A DNA stretch of 64,000 bases from Dioscorea cayenensis subsp. rotundata. Taxonomy: Eukaryota; Streptophyta; Magnoliopsida; Dioscoreales; Dioscoreaceae. The position numbers and the translations under genes are program-made. Position 1 is the stretch's first letter, and each line of letters opens with the position of its first letter. The notes below the pieces were generated by a model. It ran no database searches. It saw nothing but the letters and a program-made list of their open reading frames with translations, and was not told the DNA's origin. The stretch spans positions 2,940,611 through 3,004,610 of the forward strand of contig NC_052477.1 of assembly GCF_009730915.1 (NCBI RefSeq), written 5' to 3'. Positions 1-11,658 of the stretch are shown here, piece after piece.

Positions 1-509
1 ACAGAATTATAAAAAAATGAACTGTAATTTTAATTAATTTATTTTCGTATTAAATTATGTGTAAAAAATATTGAAACATAAAATAAATTAATCAACTAAT
101 TTTTTTAAAAAAATTAATAAACTAAAATAACATTATCATACTAAATTTAATTTTTGATATTTAATAAAATAGTAAATTTTATGTAATTTATTTAACATAA
201 ACCAAAATATTTTGGTAAATGATTGATGCTGATGATGTTTAAAACTAAAGATATTTTTGAAAATATGAAGAAAATAAATGTGAAGGTTATTTTTTTGTTA
301 TTATGATCAAATAATAAAAATTTCAGTTACTTAAATAAATGATTTGAGATTCGAATATTTGTATATAAAAAAAAGAAACCATTGAGAAAAATCTAAAATC
401 TACTCTTTATCAAACTCTCAATACTTTACTTGAAATTAGTTTTAACCAGCAAACGATTTTTTTTAAACAGTGAGCTACTAAATGTTTTAAAAATCAAACT
501 AGTAATAGG
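1..509. other. AT-rich spacer, no gene
   Basis: Low-complexity AT-rich sequence. Short open frames in it have no coding character and no recognisable domain. Nothing beyond the target-site copy GTAATAGG at 502-509, which belongs to the adjacent MITE, could be supported. Confidence 0.6.
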
Positions 510-1045
510 TAGGGGTGGACATGGTGAGACTGGGTCGGATCCAAATTTGCTAGACTCAAAAAATACAACCCATATATTCAATTTGGTACGGCAATGTTCG
601 AGCCAAATTATTTTGATCCAAACTCGACCCATTTGATTGTCAGTTAGACTTTAACCCGACCCAAAAAATAAATAATTTTTTTTATGAAATAATTGAAATA
701 ACTAAATAAAACTACTACTACTAACCCCTAAAATTTTTTTCAAATATTTTAAAAAATACAACATGAAAGTATTATAAATGTTTACTCTTTTCAAGCCTAT
801 TACTATTATATATATAATTATATATATTATAAATAATATATGATATATATATATATATATTATTTATTTATTCGGGTCGGGTCAGGGTCGGGTCGAGTCA
901 AAATTCATCCGACCCAAACCCACTGAAATTAATCAGTAAAACATTTGAGCTCAACCCGGCTTTGCTTAACTTTCTAAACCCAGACCTGTATTTTTTTGGG
1001 GTTTGAGTTCAGCCACATGGGTCGCCCGGCCCATGTCCACCCCTA
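510..1045. mobile_element. hAT-type MITE with perfect 15-bp TIRs and 8-bp TSD
   Basis: A 536-bp non-autonomous element. The left end reads TAGGGGTGGACATGG (510-524) and the right end is its exact reverse complement (1031-1045). Directly outside both ends is the 8-bp direct repeat GTAATAGG (502-509 and 1046-1053). The TAGGGGTGG terminus and the 8-bp duplication are hallmarks of the hAT superfamily. The interior has no transposase: it holds GGGTCGG-type short repeats and an AT dinucleotide tract near 835-865. Perfect TIRs and an intact TSD suggest a fairly recent insertion, downstream of the first YUCCA gene. Confidence 0.88.
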
Positions 1046-1591
1046 GTAATAGGGTTTTTTTTCTTTATTTGCCATTTTGAAGCACTAAGCAACAAACAAT
1101 AAGCACATCTATGGAATAGTATTGCAATAATTTCATGTATCAATTAAACTTCATGGCCAAATTAATGAAGTTTTTTTAACTATCTTTAAGTTTTTAAATT
1201 TTTTAACTTTTAATTTTTGACAAAGATGACAAGTGTAGCCTCAAAAGGGGTTATCAAGGGATAGACAAATTCAATGGTGTATCATTGAGTGTAGAGCGGA
1301 AAAAAAACAATATTTTCCTACAAATGACCCAATAAACAGTGAATGAACAATATTATTAATAATTATATATTATTTGTGCAGTACTACAAGAGTACTGTTG
1401 ACTCAGAAATTTTATCCTAAATACGTCTATTCATCATTCAAGTAACAATACATTGCACTATGTAGAGGTTGTTTTTTTTTTTTTTAAATTACAAGGCAAA
1501 CTATATCTACACATATATTTCTTCCCATATAATTTTTTCACAAAATAGCATATATGAGGACCATTATTCAAAGATATATATATAGAGAGAA

Positions 1592-1800
1592 AAAGATAAT
1601 CTAGGTACATTCCTAGATTATTATTCTCTGGGGACGTATAATCACAGCCATTGAATCATTATCCAACGGTCGTTTGTTTATATATGTATTATACATTTTT
1701 TTACTGTTCACAAATAGAACGTGTTTTCATACTGTTCATGATGATCGTAGCCGTCGGATTACCATCTAACAGCTACTGTGAACGTCCCTAGATTACTCAT
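1592..1800. mobile_element. Small MITE-like element in the 3' flank of the first YUCCA gene
   Basis: An inverted-repeat element of about 210 bp. The left end (TAATCTAGGTACATTC, about 1597-1612) pairs with the reverse complement of the right end (TAATCTAGGGACGTTC, about 1780-1795). The interior carries two inverted CCGTCGGAT/ATCCAACGG-like motifs. The superfamily is undetermined and no clean TSD was found. On either side lies a copy of a roughly 55-bp stretch (1511-1575 and 1831-1886) that in the second YUCCA gene occurs once, so the insertion was accompanied by, or occurred in, a small local duplication. Confidence 0.55.
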
Positions 1801-1879
1801 CCTCATATATATATAAATATATATATATATATATTTCCTCCCATATAAATTTTACACAAAATAGCACATATGGGGACCA

Positions 1880-4773
1880 TTATTCTTTAAGTAGAATAGT
1901 ATTGATATCTTGAGCTATCTTGAGTGCATCTACTCCACCTCCATAAAGCCCTCTTCTCCCAAGCCCTGCACAATAAAGTCCATTTTTCCCTTTCCATTGA
2001 TTTGGGAACTTTTCCTTTGTCATTCCATCATCACCAATAAGATCATCATCCTGTTTACACATCAATATTTATTTTAAAATTTATTTATTTATTTTTTTAA
2101 TCATACTATTTATATTATTCACCGCGTGAGATTTAAACAATTAACTAACTTAAATTTTAAAAAAAAAACTATTTATTTTATAAATTAAACATTTACAACA
2201 GGAAAATTTGAATGTGTATAAATTTCAAATGCGATGGAAAACTAAAAATAATATTTGAGTTCAAAATCATACACTAATTTTAGATGAATAATTTTTAGTT
2301 GAAAAGAGAATAAATTGTCAACCATTGGATAGCCCAATGGTATGACACCAAAGTGTAAGGGGGAGGTCATATATTAAATTACTGTATAATTTATTAATAT
2401 CCTTAAATAAATAATAATAAAAGTATAAAAAATGGTAAATAAAAATTACCTTGAGCCATTTTTTCACTGCACTTCGGTAGCCAGTTGCAAAAATTATGGC
2501 ATCAAAATGATGTATTTTTCCATTCACAAATGTTACCGAGTTCCCTTTTATGCTTGCTATAGATGGTAAGACCTGTGATGTGAATCAATATAACTAATAT
2601 TTATTAGAGTCTTTAAATATATATTTTTAAAAAAATATTAAGAAATATATTTCTACATAATTCAAAATCAAAATAATATCTTAAAAACCCTTAACCACAA
2701 TTATTCATGTAAAAAATCTCATTAATATATATATATATATATATTTGACATGTAAGGGACCCAATACCAATATACCAAGCAATCATTGGTAAGTCTCGTT
2801 AATATTTGATTTGTCTATATTTGTAAAAAAATTAATCTCATTAAGTTTTTATTAAAAACAACACAGAATGTTTTTTTCCATATGTTAATAATCATGATTT
2901 TTTTCCATATCTTAATGATTATTAACACTTTATAATTATATCATATTGATTATAGAAAAACAAAAAATATTTTCTAAATAAATGACAAGATTTTTTTTTC
3001 AATTAATAGCTTGATTTGATATATCAGTGATATCAGATGTAACATATAGATATAGACTTGATAGTTCTAGATTGATCTAAAATGATTCGAAGTGATTTGT
3101 CCTCAATTAATAACATAATTTGATGCAAATTTTATATTTACCGTAATACTCCACTATTACATTATAAGTGTTCATCTTAATCATTTTATGAAGATATTAA
3201 CATCTAAGATTAAATTTAAAAATTAACATTTAAATTAAACATATGGGCATATAATTTACGACATGAAAAACTTCTAAAATTAAGATTGAGAAGGAGAAGT
3301 AATATTTTAATTTAAACACTTTTTTGATTTTTTAAATAAACTTCATAAATTAAATTTTTTTTTTCTTGCTAGTTCATAACAACCTAGAACGAGTTGGTTT
3401 ATTAGTGCCAAAATAATCATGATGATAGAAATAATACTTTAATTAAATTATAAAAATGATGAACAAAAAAATTATGTAAAAGAATGTGATTACATTTATG
3501 ATATTAAAAAATTTAAAAAAATATATTATATATGAATAAAATTGTGAATCCACATGTTACTCTATTAGTACTAGAACATCTAATTAAGGTATTCATATCT
3601 TACTGTGACATGTTCGGATCTCAATTCACACAGAATAAAAGATATAATTAATTTTATAACTATCACTGAAATATGATTTGTCCATATTTTATTAAAAAAT
3701 TAAATAAAATTATGATAAATACCTGAATTTCTCCGGATTTGATCTTAGCGAAAGTGCCGGTGTCCATCATTGGGAAAAAGCCTTGAGTATTTGCAATAGA
3801 ATAGAATGGTCCCTTACTTGGCCTACAAAGACCATACTTTGATGTGCTCCCAAACTTAAAATAGCAAAGCAACAAGACCACAATGTCCACCCAAGTGATG
3901 GATAAATACTTTAATAGTAACATCCCAACCAACCATATCTCTTTTGACACGACATGCACCTACATTACATTGACACGTTATTTTCAAAATTTTCTTTTTT
4001 ATAAATACGATAAATATATATACAAATAGAGATAACGATAACTTGTGCATCCTCACCCAGAGATTGAATTATAATTTTGAGAACATTTTAAATTTAATTT
4101 CTTATATATATATATATATATATATATATAATGATAAATTATGTTTTATTAAAAATAGATAAATTTTTTAAATTTATTGAGAAAAAATAAAACAGCAAAT
4201 AATATGGCCACAAAAGAAATTGCCTATGATTTAATAAAATAGGGTGCACAAAACTCTAACCACATACGAGGGATGCGTCTGTCAATAATTGAGGCTTGGG
4301 TATTTAAATTCACAAAATAGAAAAAAAAATTTAAAAATATCCTATTTTAGTTTGGCAAAAAATTGACATAAAAAAGGCCGACAAACGCATGGTATCACAT
4401 AAATTTCATTTTAATATGCCACATCTTTGGAAAAATATTATTTAATAAAAATTCTAAAATAATAATAATAGCAATCATGAAAAAAATAAAAATAAAAATT
4501 TTAATATTAAAATATCTAATTTTAATTAACAATAATTAAATTAAAATCTAAGTCCAATAGACCTCTCCAAATCAATATATGAAAAAGCATTCCTCACAAC
4601 ACACACGGTTATCATCTAATCAACCATCCTATAATTGGTATATTAAAGTGTAAGCTAATTATTTTTGTACGGTTTTTTATGTAATTTTAAAAAATATTTT
4701 TATATCGATTAATATTAAAAAAAAACAAATAAAAAAATCTTTCAAGAAAACAAATCTTAAAATAGAGCCAGAG

Positions 4774-4831
<58 letters not shown>

Positions 4832-5700
4832 AGATTCATAGTCCAACGATAATTGATCTTATTAAAATAGGGGTGAAACAATAAACAAAATCTTGAATTC
4901 AGAGCTCGATAAAAGTTAATGGGTCACCGGTTATGGGTGTAAATTCACAACCCAAACCTTTTATTCTTGGTTAATGATGTACAGATTGATTAATTTTTAA
5001 CTTGTACACACACCTAATTCATATAATTTTTTTTAATTTTTTTTTAATAAAAAATAATAAAAAATATATTAAGAAAAAAACTCACCGGGCTTCTGACAAC
5101 AATGGAAGGAAAAGCCCCAAAAGAGTAAAGATCAAAAGCAATCTCCATCCCAGAGTTACCAGCACCGACAACCAGAACCGATTTCCCTTTATAAACCGAA
5201 CCGGACCGGTACCGGTTCGAGTGAACCAAATCCCCAACAAACCCATCCAAACCCTCAATCTCCGGCACCACCGCCTCATCGTTCTCCCCACTCGCCACCA
5301 CCATGAACCTCGCCTTCAACTCCACCACCACCTCCCCTTCCTTTCCCTTCCTCGCCATCACTCTCCACTTCCCTTCCCCTTCCTCAAACCACGCCGATTC
5401 CACCTCAATCCCAAATCTAGGCTGGATCCGGAACTTGGCGGCATAGCCCTCAAGGTATTCGATGAAATGCCGCTTAGGCATGAAGGTTGGGGTTGATGCC
5501 GGGTAAGGGGCGTGGGGGAGCTGGCAGTATTGCTTGGCTAGGTGGAGCGTGACGCGATCGTAAGCGCGATTGCGCCACAGCGAGGCGAGGCAGTGGTCGC
5601 GCTCCAAGAGTATGTAGGGGATGGAGTGGGTTGTGAGACAAGCCGCCGTTGCTAAGCCTGCAGAACCGGCTCCAACTATCACCACCGTCGTCGCCTCCAT
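1880..5700 (-). CDS. YUC: YUCCA-type flavin monooxygenase (indole-3-pyruvate monooxygenase), copy 1
   Basis: YUCCA enzymes use FAD, NADPH and O2 to convert indole-3-pyruvate to the auxin IAA. Four exons on the minus strand: 5700-5086, 3959-3723, 2572-2450 and 2050-1880. All introns are GT-AG and phase 0, giving 381 aa, the usual family length. The FAD-binding GxGxxG is GAGSAG at residues 10-15, with serine where GAGPAG is usual. The NADPH-binding motif is GAGNSG at 179-184, and the FMO signature FATGY is at 312-316. Residues YGLCRP in exon 2 and LYCAG in exon 4 are also family-typical. The short length and exon 2 sequence resemble the YUC10/YUC11 branch (inference). A TATA-like box lies about 70 bp upstream. 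The gene is one of two intact tandem copies. Exon 1 is almost identical to copy 2, but exon 2 is much more diverged. Confidence 0.93.
4778..4827. repeat. (AT)n microsatellite in YUCCA copy 1 intron 1
   Basis: About 49 bp of uninterrupted AT dinucleotides inside the 1.1-kb first intron. A shorter AT tract sits in the same intron near 4104-4131. Likely length-polymorphic. Confidence 0.9.
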
Positions 5701-5738
5701 GGTATGTGTATGCTAGCTCTACATACGTTGTTGAGGGT

Positions 5739-5770
5739 GGTAGTGGTAGTGGTAGTGGTAGTGGTAGTGG
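5739..5770. repeat. GGTAGT minisatellite in the presumed 5' UTR of YUCCA copy 1
   Basis: Five tandem GGTAGT units lie between the TATA-like box (5771-5778) and the start codon (5700), so on the coding strand the leader would carry an ACTACC repeat. The second YUCCA gene lacks this tract, so it is a copy-specific difference close to the transcription start. Confidence 0.8.
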
Positions 5771-5778
5771 ATTTATAG
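5771..5778 (-). promoter_or_regulatory. TATA box of YUCCA copy 1
   Basis: The minus strand reads CTATAAAT about 70 bp upstream of the ATG at 5700. The equivalent position in copy 2 has CTATAAATA, which supports a shared core promoter. The call rests on motif and position only. Confidence 0.6.
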
Positions 5779-8018
5779 ATGAAGAAGGTGAGCTCAACTT
5801 CCCTTAATTATTTGAGAACCAAGCAAGTCTGTAGTTCTCATTTATCATACGATGCCATGTGTCCACATAAAAAAAAAAATTTAATTAATTATAATAAAAT
5901 AAATAAATAAATGGACACATGACATGACAGTCTGTAATAAATTAGTAAACCAGACAAGTTGAACTCGAAGAAGGAGGTAGAAAAGATATTAAAAAGAAGG
6001 CAGTTTGCTAGATGAGTGGATATAGATTTTTCCTTTATTTCTATCAAAATTTAAAAATATATATTAATTAATGGTGTTTTTTTTAAGTATGTTGTGATTC
6101 TTGTGAATGAGAAATATATTAGTTAAGTGGTAATTCATCGTAGTGCAAGTTTAAAACTGTGTTTATAATGTTATTTATAAATATTATTCGTATTATATAC
6201 ATCAAGGCCTAGTACTGTATTTAGAATATATTGTGAATAAACAATGTGAATTATCAATAATTTTTTTATATGTTAGTACCCGAATATTTTATGTATGATG
6301 TTTATATGAGAGTATTGGTGTATTAATATTAATTTTATAAGCATAACATGCATTAATGCAAGTAGTTTGTGGGGTTATAAGCGTAAATATAAGTCTTTCT
6401 TTTGATAGGATGGATGACAGAACTCATAACTCAGACCATGACAACGAGATAAAGGTATTGTTGGTTAGTATGAGTCTTTCTTTCCTTTTCATTCCTCTGG
6501 TCCTCCCTTTTTAAGTAAGTCCTCTTTTAACTATGTATCAAAGTAAGTTGGTAGGGGTTTTTTTAAAAGCTATGTTCTGATTTAGGGACCATTGGTCAAT
6601 TTTCATAAACCTTTTTGTAAAATTTTTTTCTAGCATAAACTGACAATGACCCCAGTCAAACTTTGATTTTGACCATGCTTAAGAGTTGCTTTCGGACATG
6701 AGAAACCATTTCATTTGCCTCTAGAGCTAGAGAACTCTTCAAGTTTCTAATATTTCTTTATTATATTACATTTAATAATTTATCTCGTTAAAAAATATTT
6801 ATGTTCATTTTGCAGTTTATTATGCTATGGCCAGGCAAGCCGGCCCCCTATTACCGGCAAACCTCCGCCCCGCTTCTTTTTACCCCTCTCTCTCTCTCTC
6901 TCTTTTTATTACCATCCTTTTGTCATCGGCAAACCCATCTTCTCTCTCTTAATTTTTATTTTTATTTTTATTTTTTAAAAGTTATTTTAATTTTTAACAT
7001 ATCCCCAAAAAAAAGTAATTTTTTATTTTTTGAAAGTATCCCTCTCTCGCTCTCTTTATTTAAAGTTTCAAAATTTCCCTCTCTCTCATTAGGGGTTTTT
7101 ATTTTTATTTTTTTTAACAAATTAATGCCTATACTCTAACGCGTAATAATTTTTAAAAAAATATTTACAATTTTTTTAATTGATCTATTAATGTTTTATA
7201 AATTATTTTATATAGTGTATTTAAACAAAAAATCTATGTTTTAATTTTTGGTTTTTACAAATTAGTTTATATAATATATAAAATTATATTCTTATTAAAT
7301 TTTTTAAAAATTTATCACTTAACACTTGATTTTATAAATTAAATTATAAATTAACATATAGATAAATTTAAAAAAATGTAAAAATTTTATTAATTGATTT
7401 TTTTTGTAATTCACCCTCTATCCTATAATTTCTAGCTCCACCATTGATTATGGCAATTGTATATTTATATTTATTTTGAAGTTTGCTATGCTATAGTAAT
7501 CATATTTATAAATCCATTTTCATATATAGTATATGGTGTCTCGGTTGTTGCAAGTATATGTATATATGATTTAATTATTTATTTATATTATTTATTTTAA
7601 AGGTTATATGTGCCTTGACATTGAAAGTATTAACAAGCAAATAAAAGACTTTCTTGTTTGATTTATGATTTTGTAAAATGCTATATTAACAAAGATTTCT
7701 ATGTTGTGTATGGTTGGTTGTTTGCGAATATTCTTGACTTGCATAATTCTCTTGTGGTGATGGTGGCAAGCTAGGGCTCGGCTTACTGCAGTAAGGAGTC
7801 TATTCATGGACCGACTTGTTTAAGAGGTGGCGTAGATGACTGAGAAAAAATGGATTCCATTTGGGTGGCACGAAGAGTCCCCGATGAACAGGAGGGATGT
7901 CTCTATGTGAACTAAGACATCGTAGGTCACCACATGAGTGGACTTAATTGTCAATGTCAATGTGAGATTAAATAGTATTTTTTGTGAGACTGAGTATACA
8001 AACCTTTAATAATTTATA
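5779..8018. other. Intergenic region with a diverged dispersed repeat
   Basis: No gene. A stretch around 6338-6490 (containing ATAACATGCAT and later GACAACGAGATAAA) recurs in diverged form around 8325-8512, about 2 kb away in the same orientation. The CT-rich patch at 6885-6905 and long T-rich tracts are low complexity. The open frame over 6801-7139 is composed largely of such tracts and is not credible as a gene. Confidence 0.5.
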
Positions 8019-8192
8019 GGGGAAATTTCATTAAAGTATCCTATGCCACATCAGCAAATATTACTCGGGTTAAGAGTTTGGCATGCTTTTGCAAACTGCT
8101 CAAAGTACAAGGTAAAAAAATGCTAAGATTAAAACTACATACCCTAAATTGATAAATGGCTAAATCATATGGTACTTTAGTGAAATTTTCAC
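8019..8192. mobile_element. Short MITE-like inverted repeat element
   Basis: About 174 bp with imperfect terminal inverted repeats of about 25 bp: GAAATTTCATTAAAGTATCC at the left and the reverse complement of GGTACTTTAGTGAAATTTTC at the right. Family not determined. An AT microsatellite follows directly (8200-8222). Confidence 0.55.
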
Positions 8193-9273
8193 TAGTTCAT
8201 ATATATATATATATATATATATTACAATTAGATGTAGCCAACAAAATTAGCTTAACAAAAATTTTAGGGTATGTATTTATAAATTTATAATTTTTTTTTT
8301 CTATTTTTTAAAGTGTTTTTATCATTATGAGTATAACATGCATAAATATAAGTTGCTTGCGGGATTATAGGTGTAATTATTTTTTTGCTTAGTGAGATCG
8401 TTATTCTTATGAAAACAAGTCTTTTCTTTTAATAGGATGAATGACAGAATGCATGACTCAACATGACAACGAGATAAAAGATTGTTGTCGGCTAGTATGA
8501 GTTTCTTTTTCTTTCCTTTTTCCTCTTTTTTCATTTTTTTTAATTTCTATTTTAATTTATATTTTTTTAACACAATTTATCCATCACTGATTGTTTTTTT
8601 TTTTAAAAAAAATGGTGACAGGTTATGTGTCAAATGCGTGCACATAAATGAAATTAATATTTTAACAAATATGGGCTTTTATTCCGCGTGAGATGATATT
8701 TGAACTAATTTACTTAGTAAAAACATAAATTCTCTATACAAAGAATTAAATATCAATAGACTAAAAAATTATTGGTTCCCTTCCTAAATGTGAATATGCC
8801 ATATAGAAAAAAAAACTCACTATCCATCATACGACTCACCAAGGTTGTCAGATCCGGTCCGGGCAATGACCCAGCTAAGCTCAGGTGTCAATGGGTTCAA
8901 TCGGATCGAACCGAGGTTGAAACGAGGTGAATAATAAAATATAAAAAAATATTATAATAATAATAATTAATAATGAGCAAATATAATACTAAACCCATAA
9001 TTATAATATTAAAAACTACTCAAATTTGATATTTAAATTGATAAATGACCTTATATATAATAGTTTTTTCTAATTATGTCATTTATTTTTACATTTTTAA
9101 AATTTTTATAAATTTAATATATTAATATATAATTATTGAACTTCTTTCAGGTCATTTATTTATTTATTTGTTTATTGGTTGATTTTGTTAAAATAGATAA
9201 AATATTTAATTCACTAATTCTTATAATTCAATTGAGTTTTTATTTTGTTTTAAATTTTCTTATATTTTTTATT

Positions 9274-11658
9274 GGGAAAATTACTGTTTACCCCTCGATA
9301 ATTTCAAAACTTCCCAAACAGCCCCTGTGAGTTTTGCATACCTCAGACAACCCTTCCTTTATTGTTTCACTTCCTTTTTACCCCCTGCATTATGAAATTC
9401 CATCATTGCCCTTAAACCTTTTTGCATACATTTTTTTCATCCTTTTTGCATGTACTCATTTCTTAAACAGAGAGCTCATTTTTTTAAACAGAGAACTCAT
9501 TTCTTAAACAAAGAGTTCATTTCTTAAACAGAAACCTCATTTCTTAAACAGAAACATCATTTTTTTAAACATAAACTCATTTTTTAAACAAAAACATTAA
9601 TATTTAAACAGAAAAACAAATATTTACATGATAAATTAATCCTGGATATAAAACCAATTAATCTTGGTCACTCGTACATATTTAAATAGAAACAACGATA
9701 TTTAAGCACTTTTTTAAACGTAAACGCAATATATTAAACAGAAACATCAATAGTTAAACAAAGACAAACAAGCATATAAACAGAGAACTCATTTCTTAAA
9801 CAGAGAGCTTATTTTTTAAACAAAGACCTCATTTTTTTAAACAGAAACCTCATTGAGTAGGGACATTGAGTATCTCATCGTCGACGATCTCGCGTGAACG
9901 CTGAGTGCCGAGCTCCGGATCTAGCGAGCGATCTCGGCAGGTACGCTCGTGTGGGGTCTTAAAGGAGAAATCTTTATCGAGCGCTGGTGATCCGATCATG
10001 ACGGCGTTCCTCGGCGATCGGAGTGGTGAGGTCTTCGCTGGCGACGCTCGGATAAGATGAGTCGAACTTGAACGGAACCATTCTCGATCGCGAGACCGCA
10101 ACATGGATAGCAATAAGGTTAGGGTTAGGAATCATTCCGGGGTTTCGATCCATGGCGCCTAAGTCGACTGACGGGAACGGAGGGAGGAAGCGGCTGCGAC
10201 GAGGGTTCGATCTCGCCGCCTTCGCCTTCATCTTCATCGTCTTCCCTGTCGTCGACCTCATCTCTTTCATCTTCTTCGTCGTCGACCTCGGGGAAGACCG
10301 CATGCTCCTCGTCGTCGAGCGAAGGCATCGAAAGGTTGCACTCGTACATATTTAAATAGAAACAACGATATTTAAGCACTTTTTTTAAACGTAAACGCAA
10401 TATATTAAAATGTAAAACATCGATAGTTAAACAAAGACAAACAAGCATATAAACAGAGAACTCATTTCTTAAACGAGAACTCATTTCTTAAAGCAGAGCT
10501 TATTTTTTTAAACAGAGACCCTCATCGAATAGGGACATCGAGTATCTCATCGTCACGATCTCGCCGAACGCTGAGTGCCGAGCTCCGGATCCGGGCGAGC
10601 GATCTCGGCGCTGCCTCGCTCGTGGGGTCTTAAAGGAGAAATCTTTATCGGCGTTGGCGATCCGGTTAGCGACGCTGCTCGGCGGTCGGAGTGGTGAGGT
10701 CTTCGCTGGCGACGCTCGGATAAGACGAGTCGAACTCGAATCGAACTATTCTCGATCGCGGAGACCGCAACATGGATAGCAATAGGGTTAGGGTTAGGGA
10801 TCATTCCGGGGTTCGATCCATGGGCGCCTAAGTTGGGTCGACGAGAACGGAGGGAGGAAGCGCGCCGACGAGGGTTCGATCTCGCCGCCTTCGTCTTCGC
10901 CTTCATCGCCTTCCCCCGTCATCGACCTCATCTCTTTCATCTTCTTCGCTCGCCGACCTCGGGGAAGACCGCATGCTCCTCGTCGTCGAGCGAAGGCATC
11001 GAAAGGTCGCACCTTTTCTCTCGAACATGAAATCCCATTTTTTTCACGCAACGTGATCGTGATTGTGAGCCGCATGCTTTGTCTCATCGGCCCAGATTCA
11101 ACCGCAATAAAGAGATTTTGGGGGTGATAAATACACCACAAAAAACTCATTTCTTAAACAGAGACCTCATTTTTTTAAACAAAAACCCTCATTTCTTAAA
11201 CAAAAAAACTCATTTCTTAAACAGAGACCTCATTTTTTTAAACGTAAACCTCTTTTCTTAAACGTAAAAACTCATTTCTTAAAAAGAAAAACTCAATTTT
11301 TTTAAACAAAAAAATTCATTTTTTTTAAATAGAAAACTCATTTTTTTAAACAGAAACTCATTTTTTTAAATAGAACCTCATACCTCATATTTTTAAATAG
11401 AGCTTCATTTTTCAAATAGAAACTCATCAGACTCCAAGGGCATTATAGTCAAACCCCGTCACACTTGCCATAACTTCCCACTGCAAGGGACAATTTCAGT
11501 CCAAAAAATTCCAAATTAACTCTATCAATCACTATTAGATGTTTGGGGGGTTTAAAAAATCATTGTATTCAAAAGGAAGGGGTTTTTGAGGAGTGCAAAA
11601 CTAACGGGGTGTTTTTGGCAATATTGCAAACTTACAAGGTGTTTTTGGCAATTTCCAC
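9274..11658. mobile_element. Pack-MULE-like element carrying duplicated gene-like sequence, nested
   Basis: The ends are GGGAAAATTACTGTTTACCC at the left and the reverse complement of a right end reading GTGGAAATTGCCAAAAACAC, a diverged TIR extending inwards for about 80 bp. A 9-bp direct repeat TTTTTTATT flanks both ends (9265-9273 and 11659-11667), the size typical of Mutator-like elements, though it is low complexity. The inside holds arrays of a roughly 20-bp unit (TTAAACAGAGACCTCATTTC type) near 9440-9600, 9775-9855, 10440-10530 and 11140-11420. There are also two GC-rich blocks (9850-10335 and 10520-11010) that look like captured host exon sequence. No transposase is seen. It sits inside the hAT-like element. 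Confidence 0.65.
9668..11000. repeat. Tandem duplication of a 0.67-kb unit with gene-like GC-rich core
   Basis: The unit beginning CACTCGTACATATTTAAATA at 9671 starts again at 10341, a period of about 670 bp. Both units have the same order: AT-rich minisatellite, then a GC-rich core. On the minus strand each core can encode a strongly acidic Asp/Glu-rich stretch (for example DDEEHAVFPEVDDEEDERDE around 10250-10320) followed by MDRNPGMIPNPN-like residues near 10120-10160. The two cores differ by many small indels that break the frame, so at most pseudogenic cargo is present. The donor gene was not recognised. Confidence 0.7.

Noticed and set aside
5002..5797. Long plus-strand and alternative minus-strand open frames across the first YUCCA exon
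   Set aside because: They are antisense or frame shadows of YUCCA copy 1 exon 1; the true frame carries the GxGxxG motifs and splices cleanly. The same applies around 19962-20373.
6801..7139. 112-codon open frame
   Set aside because: Composed mostly of CT-rich and T-rich low-complexity sequence giving Leu/Phe/Ser runs; no domain and no gene structure.
10780..10820. GGTTCGATCC-like string resembling a tRNA B box
   Set aside because: No A box at the right distance and no cloverleaf; it belongs to the duplicated transposon cargo.
9850..11261. Cluster of open frames that could be read as several small proteins
   Set aside because: All lie in the duplicated GC-rich cargo of a transposon. The two copies disagree by frameshifting indels and no frame has a complete recognisable domain.
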